This document shows positions 1 to 8,347 of a DNA stretch of 64,000 nt, in pieces; positions within the stretch are counted from its first letter, which is position 1, and every line of letters begins with the position of its first letter. The notes beneath the pieces are model-generated. The model saw nothing but the letters and a program-made list of their open reading frames with translations. It was not told where the DNA came from and made no database searches. Source of the DNA: CAVTSA01 sp963790575 (GTDB lineage Bacteria; Chloroflexota; Dormibacteria; Dormibacterales; Dormibacteraceae); assembly GCA_963790575.1 (NCBI GenBank), contig CAWBPD010000001.1:310001-374000 (forward strand), written 5' to 3'. The translations under genes and the position numbers were made by a program.

Positions 1-1
1 A

Positions 2-643
2 GCGATGGTGGCCGCCCCCGCCGGTGGCGTGCTCGCGGCCAGCGCGCGTGGCCAGGACCAGCTCGTCGCCTGTCTCCAGGACGCGATCCGGGCGGCCGAC
101 CACGGCTTCCGCTCCGTCCTCATCACCGACATCGGCGTCCTGCGCACGTTCACGGAGCTGAAGCGGACGGGGGTCCTGCCGGCCGACATGCAGGCCAAGA
201 TCTCGGTCATGCTGCCGGTCGCGAACCCGGCCGCGGCCCAGGTGGTGGTGGGGCTGGGTGGCAGCACGCTCAACCTCCCGACCGACCTCACCCTCCACCA
301 GATCGCGGCCATCAGGGCGGCAGTCGACGTACCCCTGGACATCTACATCGAGGCCCCTGACAACGTGGGAGGCTTTGTGCGTCACCACGAGATCCCGCGC
401 CTGATCGAGATCGCCGCGCCCGTGTACCTCAAGTTCGGCCTCCGCAACGCGCCCGACCTCTACCCCTCCGGCACCCACTTGCAGGCGACCGCGGTGGCAC
501 TGTCGCGCGAGCGGGTACGGCGGGCGCGGCTGGGGTTGGACCTGCTGCAGCGGTCGGGGCGCGAGTACCGGATGTCGGAGATCGGCGCCGAGGGGCTGGC
601 GGTACCGGTGGTTGGTGCGGCGGTGCGGGCGGGCGCCGGGTGA
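2..643 (+). CDS. C-terminal part of a TIM-barrel protein, possibly peptidase U32-like
   Basis: The frame is open from the first bases of the window to the TGA at 641-643, so the 5' end lies outside and about 214 codons are visible. The protein alternates hydrophobic strands and helices as a (beta/alpha) barrel would, for example SVLITDIGV, DIYIEAP and PVYLKFG. It ends with a stretch GTHLQATAVALSRERVRRA followed by a SEIGAEGLAVPV tail that I associate, without certainty, with proteins annotated as U32-type peptidases. No catalytic residue can be named from sequence alone. Nothing here shows an operon with the next gene, which starts after a 120-bp gap with an inverted repeat. Confidence 0.4.
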   Translation, partial: AMVAAPAGGVLAASARGQDQLVACLQDAIRAADHGFRSVLITDIGVLRTFTELKRTGVLPADMQAKISVMLPVANPAAAQVVVGLGGSTLNLPTDLTLHQIAAIRAAVDVPLDIYIEAPDNVGGFVRHHEIPRLIEIAAPVYLKFGLRNAPDLYPSGTHLQATAVALSRERVRRARLGLDLLQRSGREYRMSEIGAEGLAVPVVGAAVRAGAG

Positions 644-666
644 GGTTGAGGTTGCATTGCCGGCAT

Positions 667-697
667 CGCAACCCAACAGGCGCCGGTTAGGGTTGCG
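667..697. repeat. Inverted repeat after the first gene, possible terminator
   Basis: CGCAACCC (667-674) and GGGTTGCG (690-697) form a perfect 8-bp stem around a 15-nt loop, 24 bp after the stop codon. No T-run follows, so it is not a classical intrinsic terminator. The surrounding text also repeats TTGCCGGCAT twice directly (656 and 698 areas). Confidence 0.35.
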
Positions 698-766
698 TTG
701 CCGGCATTGTTCCCGCTTTGGCCCATTGTCTGTTCGCTGTCCGGATTGTGAGCTTATGGTCGCCGG

Positions 767-1210
767 GTGGGCGAGTCCGCGACCGCGGTCGAGCAGGAAC
801 GCGCCATCGCAGCGCTGCCGAAGGAGTTCCGTGAGCTGGCGCGCCACGTGCTGCTGGGGAAGTTCAACGAGCGGGGGGATCCCGTTGGGTTCCACCACGC
901 GCCTGGCGGCAGGTGCCCACCGGGCCGCCGCATCGATAAGGTGCTGGAGCGGTTTCCGGACGGCTCCTACCGGGCGGAGGTTTCGTTCTTGCATCCCGAG
1001 CGGGGTTGGGTGAAGAAGGACAAACTTCACACGATGTTCCCCGACGACTGGTCATCGGAACGGGTGTTCGATGCGGGAATGCAAGCTCACCGGAAGCGGA
1101 CCGAAGAAACGCTGGATCGGTGGCGGAACGCTGAGGTCCACCCGCCTATCCGCGGCTTCCAAAGCCGCCGGCGCGTACCAACGACCTTCTATCCGGACGC
1201 CGAGCGATGA
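767..1210 (+). CDS. Free-standing EndoU-family RNase toxin domain
   Basis: 147 aa starting at GTG 767; an in-frame TGA at 749-751 shows that it is not the tail of a longer polymorphic toxin. The sequence matches the pattern of bacterial EndoU nuclease domains: a GFHHAPGG segment supplying the first histidine region (near residue 42), the KKDKLHTMFPDDWS block (near residues 83-96) with its Lys/His and the FP-x-x-WS signature, then a helix and a final TTFYPD turn where the family has a conserved T-x-YP. EndoU enzymes cleave RNA using a His/His/Lys triad. There is no signal peptide or secretion domain. The next gene overlaps by 4 bp (ATGA), as toxin and immunity genes often do. The family call is by eye. 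Confidence 0.6.
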   Translation: MGESATAVEQERAIAALPKEFRELARHVLLGKFNERGDPVGFHHAPGGRCPPGRRIDKVLERFPDGSYRAEVSFLHPERGWVKKDKLHTMFPDDWSSERVFDAGMQAHRKRTEETLDRWRNAEVHPPIRGFQSRRRVPTTFYPDAER

Positions 1211-1560
1211 GAGCCCACCGCCGTTGGCATTTTCAGGGACAGGGCCTGATCGCTGTCTGCCGTGAGCCTCCGCTCCCCGCACAGCTGCAGAAGCCTTTCA
1301 TGGATCTGCTTGCTGAGCTCACGAACACGCGCCAAGGGATGGCGGACTATCTGGAAATCTGGCGTGAACACAAGTACAAGGACGACCCTGAGGACGCGCT
1401 GGTCGGAGACAACTGCTCGGTTCACTTCGTCGGTGACCGCATCCACCTCTATCCGCTGTACGACGAGCAGTGGGGCGACATCGAGGACGTCTGGATTCCG
1501 CTCGACGAGGTCGAGGAGATGTTCCGGGAATACGCGGCCTGGGCGTTCGGCGGTTCGTGA
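1207..1560 (+). CDS. Putative immunity protein paired with the EndoU toxin
   Basis: 117 aa, ATG at 1207 inside the ATGA overlap with the toxin stop, so the two are translationally coupled. I do not recognise the family. The C-terminal half is strongly acidic (runs such as DDPED, DEQWGDIEDVW, LDEVEEMF), which would suit binding to a basic RNase, while the N-terminal 40 residues are basic to neutral. There is no membrane segment or signal peptide, so it should act in the cytoplasm. The immunity role rests on gene order, coupling and charge only. Confidence 0.45.
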   Translation: MRAHRRWHFQGQGLIAVCREPPLPAQLQKPFMDLLAELTNTRQGMADYLEIWREHKYKDDPEDALVGDNCSVHFVGDRIHLYPLYDEQWGDIEDVWIPLDEVEEMFREYAAWAFGGS

Positions 1561-1773
1561 ACGGGTAGCTTTGCCGCAGCTCGCAGCGTGTGAGCCTGCT
1601 CCTCTGAGTCGGCCGCGATCAGTAATTTGTGACCAAGCAGGACGGCGTGGAATCGCTCTCCCCATGGCTGGGTGGCGCGCCCGCGTTGATTAAGGCCGTG
1701 GCAGCCGGTAGGTATCGTCGGTCGCCAGGATCGGTGTCAGCACCGCACCTCAGTACTACACCCGAGGCTGACC

Positions 1774-2983
1774 TCAGGGCGGGTCGGCGTGATATTCACC
1801 ATGCTCGTCGCGCCACAAGGTCCACCCACCCTCGTGACACATAGTGTGGTGACGGCGGCAGAGCTTGCCTCCGTTCTCGACGTCGGTAGTGCCCCCGTGC
1901 AGCCAGTGCTTTAAATGATGGTTGCCGCACCAGCGGAGGTCGCGGTCGCAGCCCGGGAACGCGCAGTGCCGGTCTCGGATCGCCATCGCCAGCGACTGCC
2001 GGGGGGTGAACAGACGCTGCTTGCGTCCCACCCGCAGCACGTCCCCCTGCTCACCCATCACGATCGGGGTCAGCACACAGTCGCAGGCGATCCGCTCCGC
2101 CGTCTTGCCCGGCACCGGCTCTCCGTTCTGGCCCAGGATGGCCGCGTTCCCCGGCTCTCCCCGCAGGCTCGCGTAGTCGACCAGCAGCTCCAGGTGCGGG
2201 CGCTCGCCGTCATGGGTCGGCAGCTGCCCCTGGTCCAGCACCTTCTGCGCCAGGTCCACCAGCGCCTCCGCTCGCCGCTCCGGCGCACCCCGCAGGTCGT
2301 CCCGCGCAGGTGGTCCCATCGCCGCGTCGAGCGCCGCGCTCACCACCGCCGCACCTTCCGGAGCCAGCAGCCCCTGCAGGTGCAGCATCCCGTCCAGGGT
2401 CCTGGAGGCTTCCAGGTACTGCTGCCGCTCCTGCCGCTCCCAGTCCCGCAGCGAGCCGTCCGGGTCCAGACACAGCTTCAAGTGCTTGCAGACCGTCCAC
2501 AGCTCGTAAGGGTTGAGCTTGGTCGCGCTCTCGACCAAGCGTCTCCTCCACGTTCCGCGCTTCGCCCGGCTCTCCCTTGTAGTCGGGGTTGGGCTGGTTG
2601 CCCACCTCGTCCACGGTGCGGGCGAGGATGGAGGCGTGGCTGAGGCTGAAGTCGCCCTGCTCGAAGGCTTCACGAGCCACCGGCAGCTCCTGCAGGCGGC
2701 GCGCGGTGCGCAGCTCGTTGCTGGCGGTGCGAGGAGACAGGTGGCATTCCCAGCGCAGCCAGGAGGTCATGGTGAGGCAGCCGCTGGCGCGATAGCCCTC
2801 CTCGCGATCCAGATGCGCGATCTTCTCTGAGATCAGCGCGGAGAGGCGGTTCTGGAAGCGGTGGAGCCCGACGATCAGCGCGCCGCCATCCCCGGAGTCA
2901 TCGATCGCGTGGAGTTCGCCCCACGCTTGGTCGAGATCCCGTAACGAGATCGACCGGTCGTCGACGGCGAGCCTCGCTTCCAC
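1774..2983 (-). pseudogene. DUF222/HNH endonuclease, single frameshift
   Basis: The N-terminal half (GTG start at 2983; DUF222-type helical region with KIAHLDREEGYRASG and a SLSHASILARTVDEV segment) and the C-terminal half lie in different frames that switch near 2540, where one base too many splits VEE from LVESATKL. Joined, they give about 400 aa, the normal size for this actinobacterial-type family. The C-terminus has the HNH core: CAFPGCDRD, WCGNHHLKHW, NGGKLCRRHH. These proteins are homing-type or mobile nucleases of unknown cellular role. An IS1595 element sits 12 bp upstream of the start and should separate the gene from its promoter. A sequencing error is possible. Confidence 0.75.
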
Positions 2984-3002
2984 TCATCCATCGTACATCT
3001 GT

Positions 3003-4059
3003 ATGGGGTATCTGCTTGAATGCAGTAGCCCCAGTATCTTGTGCTCGTGGCAGATGAAGATCACCCTCAAGCCGGTCGCGACTACCCCGGAGGCTGGCAG
3101 GCATTCGAGCGATGGTTTCCGGACGAGGGCAGTTGCGTCGAGTTCCTGGCCCGTGTGCGGTGGAAGGCTGGCTTCGTGTGTCCGGCATGTGGGCACGGGG
3201 ACGCCTGGAAAGTGGCCGGGCCCCGATGGATGTGCCGGCGCTGTGGGCGCAAGACGTCGGCAACCGCGGGCACGATCTTCCACCGTTCGCACCTGCCGCT
3301 CCCGACCTGGTTCGCGGCTATGTGGTTCATCTGCGCCCAGAAGAACGGCGTCTCGGCCCTGGGTCTGCAGCGCGTCCTCGGGTTCGGCTCGTACCAGACC
3401 GCCTGGGCCTGGATGCACAAACTGCGCCGCGCCATGGTGCGTCCGGACCGCGAGAAGCTCGGAGGTCCAGGCCGAGTGGTCGAGATGGACTGCACCTTCA
3501 TCGGTGGCCGGACGCCCGGAATGAATACGCCGCGGTACTACAACAAGGCCGAGGTCGTGATCGCGGTCGAGCATGCCGCGGCTCAGATGCGAGGGCTGGG
3601 TCGCATTCGGATGTCGGTCATCGACCGGACGCGTCGAAAGCTCGACCTGGTGAGCTTCGCGAAAACGAACGTGGCCCCGGGATCGATCCTGCAGACGGAT
3701 GGCGACCCCCTTTACCAGGACTTCGGCGAGAAGGTCGGAGTGACCGTCGATCAGCGGACCATCGAGCACTCCGGCTCGTTGGCGCACGAACTGCTGCCGG
3801 GTGTCCACCGAGTCGCGTCGCTGCTCAAACGCTGGCTCGCCGGAACCATCCAGAACGGCCTGGACGCCCGTCAGCTCGGGTACTACCTCGACGAGTACAC
3901 GTTCCGCTTCAACCGTCGAGCCTCCAAGGCTCGCGGGCTGCTCTGGTACCGGCTCGTGGAGCAGGCCGTTGCCACCGATCCTCATCCGTACTACGAGCTC
4001 ATCGCGCCCCGGAGCGATTACTAGATCTTGGGGGCGCTGCACTCAAATGGATACCCCAT
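3003..4059 (+). mobile_element. Complete IS1595-family element with target duplication
   Basis: The ends are imperfect inverted repeats beginning ATGGGGTATC at 3003 and ending GATACCCCAT at 4059; similarity continues inward for about 30 bp (TTGAATGCAG against TTGAGTGCAG). The element is flanked directly by 8-bp repeats ACATCTGT at 2995-3002 and 4060-4067, the duplication length known for IS1595. At 1,057 bp it carries one transposase. Intact ends, an intact gene and a perfect target duplication all argue for a recent insertion. Confidence 0.9.
3041..4024 (+). CDS. IS1595-family (ISXO2-like) transposase
   Basis: 327 aa from GTG 3041. An N-terminal zinc ribbon has Cys47, Cys50, Cys65 and Cys68 (CPAC and CRRC). 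The catalytic part follows the ISXO2-like plan: D150 in VVEMDCTFIGG, D220 in ILQTDGDPLY, and an H257 to K263 segment (PGVHRVASLLKRWL) in place of the usual third acidic residue, as known for this family. It fills nearly the whole element and should catalyse cut-and-paste or replicative movement at the inverted repeats described with the element. Length and motifs look complete, so it is probably functional. Confidence 0.9.
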   Translation: MLVADEDHPQAGRDYPGGWQAFERWFPDEGSCVEFLARVRWKAGFVCPACGHGDAWKVAGPRWMCRRCGRKTSATAGTIFHRSHLPLPTWFAAMWFICAQKNGVSALGLQRVLGFGSYQTAWAWMHKLRRAMVRPDREKLGGPGRVVEMDCTFIGGRTPGMNTPRYYNKAEVVIAVEHAAAQMRGLGRIRMSVIDRTRRKLDLVSFAKTNVAPGSILQTDGDPLYQDFGEKVGVTVDQRTIEHSGSLAHELLPGVHRVASLLKRWLAGTIQNGLDARQLGYYLDEYTFRFNRRASKARGLLWYRLVEQAVATDPHPYYELIAPRSDY

Positions 4060-4164
4060 ACATCTGTTCGCGGCCTTTGTCAAGCCGTTAACCGACCTAC
4101 CTTTGTCCGCGTCGCAAGACCTGAATCATCGCCGGCGGAGTCGGCGCCCCAGTAAGCTGCCCCG

Positions 4165-4260
4165 GTGTCCACCTGGGTGTGCTTGCTCCGCGGCGTCAAC
4201 CTGGGCGCCCGCCGGACGCTGCCCGACCGAACTCGTAAGAGACCTACCCCGAAGCCGTAA
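4165..4260 (+). pseudogene. 5' fragment of a DUF1697 gene
   Basis: A GTG at 4165 opens a 31-codon frame starting with VSTWVCLLRGVNLGARR, which matches the start of DUF1697 proteins (typically S-T-x-V-x-LLRGIN-x-GG). The similarity stops after about 20 residues and a stop comes at 4258. The fragment overlaps the 3' end of the convergent aminotransferase gene, so the rest was probably lost when that gene arrived or when this region was rearranged. A chance match is possible because the stretch is short. Confidence 0.45.
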
Positions 4261-5578
4261 TCCCCGCCACCACGCGGTCCGCCGCGGCGAGAAACGTCTC
4301 CACCTCCGCGTCTCCCATCGGGGTTGAGATCGCGCCCGCCCCACGCGGCGCGAGCAGGATCCCCTCGTTGAGCATCCCGAGGAAGAACGCCCGCAGCGTC
4401 CCCTCGTCGCCGAGTCCGGAGCGGTAGTCCACGACTGGATGACTGACCAGGTGCACCTGGAACAGCGAGGCGACGCCCGTCACCTGCGCGGCCACGTCGT
4501 GCCGGTCGAACGTCGCCTGTAGCCCTTCCCGGAGCGCCTGCCCCAGCCGGTCCAGGCGCGCGTACTCGTCCGGCGTCAGGACCTGCAGCGCCGCCAGCCC
4601 AGCGGCCATCCCGAGCGGGTTGCCGTTGTAGGTGCCTCCCTGCGCCAAGCTGCCCGGCCGGCCCGAGTCGAACAACGCCATCACGTCCTCCCGCCCGCCG
4701 AACGCCGAGACGGGCAGGCCGCCCCCGATGATCTTGCCCATCGTGGTCAGGTCCGGGATCACACCGAAGCGCTCCTGCGCACCTCCGGTCGCGACCCGCA
4801 GCGAGATGACCTCGTCGAAGATCAACAGCAGACCGAGTTCCGAAGTCACCGAGCGCAGCCGTTCCAGGAACCCGGGGAGCGGGGGGATCATGCCGCCCGC
4901 GCCCAGCACCGGCTCCACGATCACGCCGGCCAGGCGCGACCCCTCGCGGCGGAGGATAGCCTCTGCGGCATCCGCGTTGTTGAAGGGCAGGACGACCGTG
5001 TTCTCGACCGCCCAGGGCGGCGTCCCCGCCGAATCGGCCACCGCTCGCGGAGCGACCGCAGGTCCCGCCTCGTCGACCGGCGGGTGGGTCGACACCTCGG
5101 CAAAGTCATGCGTGCCGTGGTACCCACCCTCGATGCGGGCGATCGCCTGGCGCCCGGTGAAGGCCCGGGCGGCCCGCATCGCGAACATCGTCGCCTCGGT
5201 CCCGCTGTTGAGGAACCGCACGCGCTCCACCGAGGGGACCCGCCGGCACAGTTCCTCGGCCAGCGCGACCTCCTCCTGATTGGTGGCCGCGAAGGCGGTG
5301 CCGCGAGCCGCCCGTCGGGAGATCGCATCCAGCACCGCCGGATGCGCGTGGCCCAGAATCAGCGCCGTGTAGTTCTGGATGAAGTCCAGGCGCTCGTTGC
5401 CATCGACGTCCCAGATCCGTGGCCCCTCGCCACGGTCCATCGCGACCGGGAAGGGGTCGAAGGCGACCGTGGTCCGGGTGTTGCCGCCGGGCAAGCTCCG
5501 CCGAGCCCGCTCATGGAGGGTCCGGGAGCCTGGATTCGCCCCCTCGTAGGTCGCGACCGCCGCCTCCAGATACCGCAC
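4244..5578 (-). CDS. Class III aminotransferase, glutamate-1-semialdehyde aminomutase-like
   Basis: 444 aa. A PLP fold type I enzyme with the features of the GSA aminomutase branch: RSLPGGNTR near residue 28, the SGTEATMFAMR phosphate-binding turn at 125-135, D255 in LIFDEVISLR pairing with the pyridine nitrogen, and the Schiff-base lysine K282 in TTMGKIIGGGLP. It probably moves or transfers an amino group on a small keto or semialdehyde substrate. True heme-pathway HemL would sit with hem genes; here the neighbours are catabolic (FAH hydrolase upstream on the same strand), so a degradative aminotransferase seems likelier. Two palindromes stand just upstream of its start. Confidence 0.75.
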   Translation of the reverse strand: MRYLEAAVATYEGANPGSRTLHERARRSLPGGNTRTTVAFDPFPVAMDRGEGPRIWDVDGNERLDFIQNYTALILGHAHPAVLDAISRRAARGTAFAATNQEEVALAEELCRRVPSVERVRFLNSGTEATMFAMRAARAFTGRQAIARIEGGYHGTHDFAEVSTHPPVDEAGPAVAPRAVADSAGTPPWAVENTVVLPFNNADAAEAILRREGSRLAGVIVEPVLGAGGMIPPLPGFLERLRSVTSELGLLLIFDEVISLRVATGGAQERFGVIPDLTTMGKIIGGGLPVSAFGGREDVMALFDSGRPGSLAQGGTYNGNPLGMAAGLAALQVLTPDEYARLDRLGQALREGLQATFDRHDVAAQVTGVASLFQVHLVSHPVVDYRSGLGDEGTLRAFFLGMLNEGILLAPRGAGAISTPMGDAEVETFLAAADRVVAGITASG

Positions 5579-5601
5579 GGTTCAACCTCCCAAGGCCCCG
5601 T

Positions 5602-5652
5602 TGGTGCACCAGCGGGCCCTATTCCTCGCGCTTGGCCCCCGACGGTGCACCA
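5602..5652. promoter_or_regulatory. Pair of GTGCAC palindromes, candidate operators
   Basis: TGGTGCACCA (5602-5611) and CGGTGCACCA (5643-5652) lie in the same orientation, both followed by GCGGG, with centres 41 bp apart, about four helical turns. They sit in the 98-bp gap between the FAH gene and the aminotransferase start. The perfect palindrome resembles GntR-type operators (GT-N-AC core). No regulator gene is visible in the catabolic block. Confidence 0.4.
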
Positions 5653-5676
5653 GCGGGTCGAATGCAGACGGTGACT

Positions 5677-6489
5677 TCAGACCCCGTCCACGAGCCGGTT
5701 GGTGAGCTTGCCCAGGCCCTCGATCTCGACCACCATCTCGTCTCCCGCGTGGAGCCAGGGCTTGGGGTCAGGGTAGCCCGCCGCGACGCCGTTGGGGGTC
5801 CCGGTGAAGATGACGTCGCCGGGCGAGAGCGTGAAGTACCGGCTCAGGTAGGAGACGATCTCCGGCACGCTGAAGATCAGGTCTCCCAGGTTCGAGCGCT
5901 GCCGCACCTCGCCGTTGACGGTGCAGGTGATGGAGCGCGGTCCCAGGTCGCCCAGCTCGTCGCTGCTCACCAGGTAGGGACCGATGGGCCCGAAGCCGTC
6001 CGGCGTCTTCCCCAGCGTCCACTGCGGTGTGGCGTGCTGGAGATCCCGGGCCGAGACGTCGTTGCCGTTGGTGTACCCCCACACGTGCTTGGGGGCCTCC
6101 TCCACGCTCACGTTCCGCGTCTGTTTGCCGATCACGGCCACCAGTTCCGCCTCGTAGTCCACCTGCTGCGTCGTCTTGGGGATTCGCACGTTCTGCCCAC
6201 AGGCGGCGAGGGCGTTGCCGAACTTGGCGAACAGGATCGGCGTCTTGGGCAGCTGCGCTCCCGTCTCCTCGGCGTGCTTGCGGTAGTTGAGGCCGATGCA
6301 GAGCAACTTGCCGGCGTTGGGCACGCTGGGCGCGTAGACCAGGCGCGACTCGTCGAGCTCGTCCCCCGGGCTGGGGGTGGCGCCGAGAAAGACCTGGTCG
6401 AGCGAGCAGCCGCGGGCGTCGAACACGCCGTCTTTGGTCTTCACCGCGAGACGCGGGCCTTCGTCGGTCTGGTAGTGCAGCAGGATCAT
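5677..6489 (-). CDS. Fumarylacetoacetate hydrolase family protein
   Basis: 270 aa with a full FAH fold: an N-terminal beta region (MILLHYQTDEGP), the LCIGLNYRKHAEE block at 63-75, metal-binding E113 and E115 in DYEAELVAVIG and D144 in GNDVSARDLQ, and the PGDVIFTGTPNGV loop. The family hydrolyses C-C bonds or isomerises and decarboxylates oxo-dioates. The substrate cannot be read from sequence. It is transcribed away from the hpa-like operon, sharing a 158-bp divergent promoter region with the SDR gene, and lies upstream of the aminotransferase. Confidence 0.8.
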   Translation of the reverse strand: MILLHYQTDEGPRLAVKTKDGVFDARGCSLDQVFLGATPSPGDELDESRLVYAPSVPNAGKLLCIGLNYRKHAEETGAQLPKTPILFAKFGNALAACGQNVRIPKTTQQVDYEAELVAVIGKQTRNVSVEEAPKHVWGYTNGNDVSARDLQHATPQWTLGKTPDGFGPIGPYLVSSDELGDLGPRSITCTVNGEVRQRSNLGDLIFSVPEIVSYLSRYFTLSPGDVIFTGTPNGVAAGYPDPKPWLHAGDEMVVEIEGLGKLTNRLVDGV

Positions 6490-6647
6490 GCAGTCGCTCC
6501 TCGATTGCGATACGGCATCGGCCCCGGCTCGTCACCGGCGTTCCCGCCCAACAGTATCCGCGCTCTTACCCCGCGAACCTCCGCAAGCTCCGTTTCGTGG
6601 GGACCCGGGGGACCCCGGGGGAGAGGCGCCGGGCCTAGGATGCGGCT

Positions 6648-7433
6648 GTGGAGGTCGCTGGTGCGGTGGTGGTGGTCACCGGTGCCGGCAGCGGGATCGG
6701 CCGCGCTCTGTGTGAGCGACTGGCGATCGCCGGCGCCGGGCACATCGTGGCCGCCGATCTGGACGCGGTGGCCGCCGAGGAGACCGCACACCTGATCGGC
6801 GGCCCGCAGATCTCAGCCCGCCACCTCGACGTACGCGACGAGGAGGAGGTGCGGACGGTGATCGAGGAGACCCACTCGCACCACGGCACCGTCGACCTCT
6901 ACTGCTCCAACGCGGGCATCATCACCCCCGGCGGCGTCGAGCTACCGGACCCGGTCTGGGAGCAGCACTGGCAGGTGCACGTCCTTGCCCACGTCTACGC
7001 CGCCCGCGCGCTGCTCCCCGCCTGGCTGGAGCGCGGACGCGGCTACCTGCTGGGCACCATCTCGGCGGCGGCCTTGCTGAACGAGATCGACTCGGTGCCC
7101 TACGCCGCCACCAAGAGCGCCGGGCTGTCAGTCCTGGAGTGGCTGTCGATCACGTATGGCGACCGTGGCATCCGCTGCTCGGCGCTCTGCCCGCAGGGTG
7201 TGCGCACCGCCATGCTGAAGGACGACAACTTCCTCGCTGAGGGTGCGCTGACCGCGGAAGAGGTGGCCAAGGCGGCCCTGGCGGGAATCGAGTCCGAGCG
7301 GTTTCTGGTCCTGCCCCATCCCGAGGTCCAGGAATACTTCCAACGACGCGCCGGCGACTACGATCGCTGGCTGCGCGGCATGCGCCGGCTGCAAGCGCGG
7401 GTCGCGCAAAGCGCCACCAAGGAGACGAGTTGA
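6648..7433 (+). CDS. Short-chain dehydrogenase/reductase
   Basis: 261 aa from GTG 6648. Classical SDR: the TGAGSGIG cofactor loop at 11-18, D60 in HLDV, NAG at 88-90, catalytic S139, Y152 and K156 (YAATK). The acidic residue after beta-2 (AADLDA) favours NAD(H). It is the first gene of an operon in which each following gene overlaps the last by 1-4 bp, ending with a ring-cleavage dioxygenase, so it probably oxidises an alcohol or reduces a ketone in that catabolic route. The exact substrate is unknown. Confidence 0.8.
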   Translation: MEVAGAVVVVTGAGSGIGRALCERLAIAGAGHIVAADLDAVAAEETAHLIGGPQISARHLDVRDEEEVRTVIEETHSHHGTVDLYCSNAGIITPGGVELPDPVWEQHWQVHVLAHVYAARALLPAWLERGRGYLLGTISAAALLNEIDSVPYAATKSAGLSVLEWLSITYGDRGIRCSALCPQGVRTAMLKDDNFLAEGALTAEEVAKAALAGIESERFLVLPHPEVQEYFQRRAGDYDRWLRGMRRLQARVAQSATKETS

Positions 7434-8347
7434 TGCCCGATCGAAAGATCCCGCGAGGTTCCATCGTCCCTCTGGTCACGCCGTTTGCGGCGGACGGAGC
7501 CCTCGACGAGCCGGCCCTCCGCCGCCTGGTCGACTTCCAGGTCGCGAACGGCAGCCACGGCGTCTCCGTCACCGGCACCACCGGCGAGCCCTCAGCCCTC
7601 ACCCTTGACGAGCGCGAGCGGCTGATCGCGTTGGGCGCCGAACAGGTGGCGGGACGCATCGTCTTCGCCCCCGGCACCGGCACCAACAACATCGACGAGA
7701 CCCTTCGCCTCACACGCTTCGCCGAGCGCCAGGGCGTCGACGCGGCGCTCGTCATCGTCCCCTACTACAACCGCCCCTCCCAGGAAGGCCTCTACCGCCA
7801 CTTCGCGACCGTGCTGGAGGCGACCGACCTGCCGATCCTGGTCTACAACATCCCCGGTCGCACCGCCACCAACATGCTGCCCGAGACGCTGGCGCGCCTC
7901 CACCGCGACTACCCGCACCTGGTCGGGGTCAAGGAGTCGAACAAGGACTTCGAGCAGCCGAGCCGGATTCTCAACCAGTGCGGGCGCGACTTCCTGGTCC
8001 TCTCCGGGATCGAGCTGCTCTGCTACCCGATGCTGGCGATCGGCGGCGCCGGACACGTCTCCGCCACCGGCAACCTGCTCCCACGCGAGGTGGCAGCGAT
8101 CTACGACCTGGTCCAGCAAGGCCGCCACTCAGACGCCCTCGACCTCCACTACCGGCTGCTGCCGCTCAACGAGGCGATCTTCTTCGAGACCAACCCGATC
8201 CCGCTCAAGTGGATGCTGGCCGAACTGGGCCTGATCCAGCCGGTCTGGCGGCTGCCGCTCTGTGAACCGGGGCCGGCGACGCAGGAGAAGCTGCGCCAGG
8301 TGATGGCCCGGTACGACCTGCCGCGCGCGGTGGGGGCCGGGCGGTGA
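7433..8347 (+). CDS. DapA/NAL-family lyase (dihydrodipicolinate synthase-like)
   Basis: 304 aa from ATG 7433, which shares its A with the TGA of the SDR gene (a TTG one codon earlier is a less likely start). Family marks: GTTGE at 48-52, YYNRP at 111-115, Y138 in VYNIPGR, and the Schiff-base lysine K167 in GVKESN. The family makes or cleaves pyruvate aldol adducts. In a homoprotocatechuate pathway the last step is an aldol cleavage of 4-hydroxy-2-oxoheptanedioate; no HpaI-type class II aldolase gene is present here, so this lyase could fill that step. That is inference from the neighbours; a lysine-pathway DapA is less likely in this operon. Confidence 0.75.
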   Translation: MPDRKIPRGSIVPLVTPFAADGALDEPALRRLVDFQVANGSHGVSVTGTTGEPSALTLDERERLIALGAEQVAGRIVFAPGTGTNNIDETLRLTRFAERQGVDAALVIVPYYNRPSQEGLYRHFATVLEATDLPILVYNIPGRTATNMLPETLARLHRDYPHLVGVKESNKDFEQPSRILNQCGRDFLVLSGIELLCYPMLAIGGAGHVSATGNLLPREVAAIYDLVQQGRHSDALDLHYRLLPLNEAIFFETNPIPLKWMLAELGLIQPVWRLPLCEPGPATQEKLRQVMARYDLPRAVGAGR

